Position numbers and translations under genes: made by a program. From Burkholderiales bacterium (GTDB lineage: Bacteria > Pseudomonadota > Gammaproteobacteria > Burkholderiales > Burkholderiaceae_C), in contig CANHNO010000003.1 in NCBI GenBank assembly GCA_947462065.1, forward strand, positions 1 to 46,517: a stretch of 46,517 nt of DNA, given 5' to 3'. Under the pieces are notes generated by a model, which saw only the letters and a program-made list of their open reading frames with translations, searched no databases and was not told where the DNA came from. The first letter of the stretch is position 1, and each line of letters opens with the position of its first letter. Positions 43,855 to 46,517 of this stretch are shown one piece after another.

Positions 43855-45990
43855 ATGCGACGCATATCCGTAGACATCGGCGGCACGTTCACAGACTGTT
43901 TTGTTGTCTGGGACGGCCAATACATCGAAGCCAAGGCGCTGACCACCCACCACAACCTGGCGCTTGGTTTCAATGAGGCGCTGGAGAAGGCCAACAAGGT
44001 GCTTGGCCTCGAACTTGAGACGATCCTGTCGCAGGTCGACTCGGTGCGCTATGCCACCACGCTCGGCACCAACGCGCTGATCGAACACAAGGGACCGAAG
44101 ATCGGGATGCTGGTCACCGCAGGCTTTGAAGCCACGGTGCCGCTCAGCCGTGCCCGCGGTTATGGCGAGGGCCTGGACAACCTCGGCAAGCAGGACATGC
44201 CCAACGCGCAGCGCCCGGCGCCATTGGTCGAAGCGCACATGATTCGCGGCGTGCGTGAGCGACTGGACTTCCAGGGCGAACTGGTGATGCCTCTGGATGA
44301 GGAGGACGTGCGCACGCAGATCCGTTCGCTGGTCAACCTGGGTGCGCAGATCATCGTCGTCGCGCTGGTCAACAGCGTCGTCAATCCCATCCATGAGCAG
44401 CGCATCGAGGAGATCCTGCTCGAGGAGTACCCGTCGCACCTGCTCGGCGCGATCCCGATCATCCTGTCGCACCAGGTGGCGGGCCGCAAGGGCGAATACG
44501 TTCGAGCCACCTCGGCCGTGATCGACGGCTACCTGCACTCGACGATGTACCACGCGTTGTCGGCGCTGGAGCAGAACCTGCGCGCGCACAAGTACAACAA
44601 GCCGATGCTGGTGATCCACAACTCCGGCGGCATGGCGCAGTTGAATTCGACCGACGCGTTGCAGACGATTCACTCTGGCCCGGTGTCCGGCATTGCGGCA
44701 TCCGAGCACCTCGCAATGCAAGCCGGCCTGGGCAATGTGGTGGCCACCGACATGGGCGGCACCAGCTACGACATCGGCATCGTGGTCGAAGGCGGCATCA
44801 AGCACTATGACTTCAACCCGGTCATCGACCGCTGGCTGGTGTCGGTGCCCATGGTCCACCTCGTGACCCTCGGCGCGGGTGGTGGCTCGATCGCCACCTA
44901 CGACCGGATGTACAACACCGTGAAGTGCGGCCCGCAAAGCGCAGGCTCCGATCCGGGCCCTGCCTGCTATGACCGTGGCGGCATGAGCGCCACCGTCACC
45001 GATGCCGATCTGCTGCTGGGCTACCTCGACGCGAAGAATTACGCCGGTGGCTCGATTCCGCTGAACGTGCGCCGGGCCACTGCCGCCATCGAGGACACGC
45101 TGTGCGATGACCTCGACTGCTCGGTGATCGAAGCCGCACTGATGATCCGCGAGAAGGTCGACGACAACATGGCCAACGGCCTGTTCACCGAACTGCGCGC
45201 GCGCGGTTACGACCCGAAGGCTTTCACGATGCTGGCCTACGGCGGCAACGGGCCGCTGCACTGCTGCGGCATCGCGCGCAACCTGGGCATCGACAAGATC
45301 CTGGCGCCGCCGTTGAGCTCCGTGTTCTCGGCCGTCGGCGCGGGCAATATGCACCAGTTGCATATCCACGAGCAGTCGCTGTACATGGTGCTCTACGACT
45401 CGAACACGCGTCACATCTTCGACGACTACAAGCGGTTCAACAGCATCGTGGCCGAGCTGAAGGAGATGGGCACGCAGGACCTGATTCGACAGGGCATGCA
45501 GCGCGAGCAGATCCAGCACAGTCTGGAACTCGACATGCGCTACGGCAACCAGCTGGTCCAGACCACCGCGGTCATTCCGCAGCACGAAGTGCAGGGCCCG
45601 GCCGACGTGCTGGCGATCATTTCGCAGTTCTCGAACGACTACGGCAAGCGCTTCGGCGAAGGCAGTCAGGCACCCGAGGCCGGGATCCGAATCAACACCA
45701 TCCGGGTTGCCGCCTTTGTGCAGCACGAAACGGTGGAGTTCGAGGACATCAAGCCGGTGGCCAAGGAGCAACGCAAGTCGCCACCGAAGCCGGAGACTTT
45801 GCGCAAGTGCTATTTCGTCGGCCACGCAGGCGCGGTGGAGACGCCGGTGTGGAGCCGATCGGCCATCGAGCCAGGTGTGCAGATTTCGGGGCCAGCCATC
45901 ATCGCTTCCGAAGTGACCACCTTCCTGGTGGACCCGGGTTGGACTTTCGTGGCAGCACGGCAAGGCGCTTCGTGGTTCCTGCGCGGCTGA
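43855..45990 (+). CDS. apcC: Acetophenone carboxylase-like subunit C (second HyuA family ATPase)
   Basis: A 711-residue (about 77 kDa) HyuA-family protein. It starts with the phosphate loop VDIGGTFTD (6-14) and has TTLGTNALIEHKG, GPVSGI, TDMGGTSYDIGIV, LGAGGGSIA and AYGGNGPLHCCGIARNLG. The presence of two different HyuA-type subunits with a small zinc protein is the mark of acetophenone carboxylase; acetone carboxylase has one. AAGGAG precedes the ATG by 6 nt. It follows the small subunit by 83 bp, with a stable hairpin in the gap. Confidence 0.82.
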   Translation: MRRISVDIGGTFTDCFVVWDGQYIEAKALTTHHNLALGFNEALEKANKVLGLELETILSQVDSVRYATTLGTNALIEHKGPKIGMLVTAGFEATVPLSRARGYGEGLDNLGKQDMPNAQRPAPLVEAHMIRGVRERLDFQGELVMPLDEEDVRTQIRSLVNLGAQIIVVALVNSVVNPIHEQRIEEILLEEYPSHLLGAIPIILSHQVAGRKGEYVRATSAVIDGYLHSTMYHALSALEQNLRAHKYNKPMLVIHNSGGMAQLNSTDALQTIHSGPVSGIAASEHLAMQAGLGNVVATDMGGTSYDIGIVVEGGIKHYDFNPVIDRWLVSVPMVHLVTLGAGGGSIATYDRMYNTVKCGPQSAGSDPGPACYDRGGMSATVTDADLLLGYLDAKNYAGGSIPLNVRRATAAIEDTLCDDLDCSVIEAALMIREKVDDNMANGLFTELRARGYDPKAFTMLAYGGNGPLHCCGIARNLGIDKILAPPLSSVFSAVGAGNMHQLHIHEQSLYMVLYDSNTRHIFDDYKRFNSIVAELKEMGTQDLIRQGMQREQIQHSLELDMRYGNQLVQTTAVIPQHEVQGPADVLAIISQFSNDYGKRFGEGSQAPEAGIRINTIRVAAFVQHETVEFEDIKPVAKEQRKSPPKPETLRKCYFVGHAGAVETPVWSRSAIEPGVQISGPAIIASEVTTFLVDPGWTFVAARQGASWFLRG

Positions 45991-46035
45991 TGCCCCGCAG
46001 CACGCACGCCGAACCGACAAACATCGAGGATTGAC

Positions 46036-46517
46036 ATGACTGAAACCTTAGCGCCCATTGCTGCCAAGTTGCCCAGTGCGGAAGAGATCGCGCTGATCAA
46101 GAAATTCCTGAACGACACGACCCTCTTCCTCGGGCCCGATCCCGAGATCATGAAGAACCACGACCTGATGCCGCGCAGCGCACTTGAAGAAGAGTGCATC
46201 GCGAAGGTCAGCGACGCCCAGACGGTGGCCAAGATCCGCGACCGCATCCAGGCGGGCTGCGATGAAGGCTTCGAGATGGTCGAGCAGATGGGTGCTGCGC
46301 CTGGCGCCAAGTGGGGCGACATCATCACCGGCGTGTACTCGGCCTCGGGCGACCTGGCGATTGCCAGCGCTGGCGGCGTGCTGATCTTCTCGGCCTTGGT
46401 GCACCACCCGATCAAGTTCATCCTGAAGAACTGGGTCAATGACCCGACCGTGGGTGTGCGCGAAGGCGACGGCTTCATTCACAACGACTCGCGCTACGGC
46501 AATGTTCACAACACCGA
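46036..46517 (+). CDS. apcD: Acetophenone carboxylase-like subunit D (HyuB family), N-terminal part
   Basis: The first 160 codons of a HyuB-family protein; the window ends inside the gene. The visible part includes EIMKNHDLMPRSALEEE, WGDIITGVYSASGDLAIASAGG, LVHHPIKFILKNWVNDPTVG and REGDGFIHNDSRYGNVHNT, typical of HyuB-like carboxylase subunits that hold the carboxylation site. GAGGA lies before the ATG. It is the fourth gene of the operon; a fifth (ApcE-like) would be expected just beyond the window. Confidence 0.82.
   Translation, partial: MTETLAPIAAKLPSAEEIALIKKFLNDTTLFLGPDPEIMKNHDLMPRSALEEECIAKVSDAQTVAKIRDRIQAGCDEGFEMVEQMGAAPGAKWGDIITGVYSASGDLAIASAGGVLIFSALVHHPIKFILKNWVNDPTVGVREGDGFIHNDSRYGNVHNT

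Noticed and set aside
43591-46020. An 809-codon open frame on the minus strand
   Set aside because: It lies fully antisense to the carboxylase subunit C gene, which has family motifs and a strong ribosome-binding site; the antisense frame is open because of GC-rich codon bias.

Overview
The window is a chromosomal segment of a high-GC betaproteobacterium, most likely of the order Burkholderiales. This rests on protein sequence character (a 420-residue Rho beginning MHLSELK, FtsH beginning NNQWFSK), on housekeeping neighbourhoods such as rlmE-ftsH-folP-glmM-pstSCAB-phoUBR, dnaX-ybaB-recR and rpsF-priB-rpsR-rplI, and on GC-rich third codon positions. The genus cannot be fixed from the sequence alone. 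No tRNA, rRNA, insertion sequence, prophage or CRISPR array was seen; the only RNA gene found is the 4.5S SRP RNA (ffs).

Layout. 1-4.7 kb: 3' end of rlmE, then ftsH, folP and glmM. 4.7-12.1 kb: a fasciclin-domain lipoprotein gene divergent from the phosphate operon pstS-pstC-pstA-pstB-phoU-phoB-phoR. The intergenic region carries a Pho box facing pstS and a three-unit Pho-box-like array facing the fasciclin gene. 12.1-16.1 kb, minus strand: an ArnT-like membrane glycosyltransferase, rpmE2, rho and trxA. 16.3-22.3 kb: an AddB-like nuclease and an AddA-like helicase-nuclease for double-strand-break repair. 22.4-26.9 kb: two paralogous regulators, first a pseudokinase-HDOD protein and then an intact Ser/Thr kinase-HDOD-GAF protein. 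26.9-29.8 kb, minus strand: murI, a SRAP (YedK-like) protein, ffs and a divergent PurM-like protein. 29.9-33.1 kb: dnaX-ybaB-recR and a MAPEG membrane protein. 33.2-39.0 kb: mltD and gloB on the minus strand, facing a methyltransferase, rnhA and a large sodium:solute symporter with an embedded EF-hand-like loop. 39.1-40.6 kb: the rpsF-priB-rpsR-rplI ribosomal operon, closed by a strong terminator.

40.6-46.5 kb is the accessory part. After about 0.8 kb of mostly non-coding DNA, which holds one small questionable ORF, an operon of four genes matches the order and sizes of acetophenone carboxylase: HyuA-like, small zinc-finger subunit, second HyuA-like, HyuB-like (cut by the window end). A perfect FNR/Anr box lies upstream, with a -10-like hexamer placed as in a class II FNR promoter. 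This suggests ATP-dependent ketone carboxylation switched on when oxygen is low, as expected of a facultative denitrifier. The substrate cannot be read from the sequence.

The most interesting points are the kinase/pseudokinase HDOD pair, the Pho-box array in front of the fasciclin lipoprotein gene, and the FNR-box-preceded ketone carboxylase operon.
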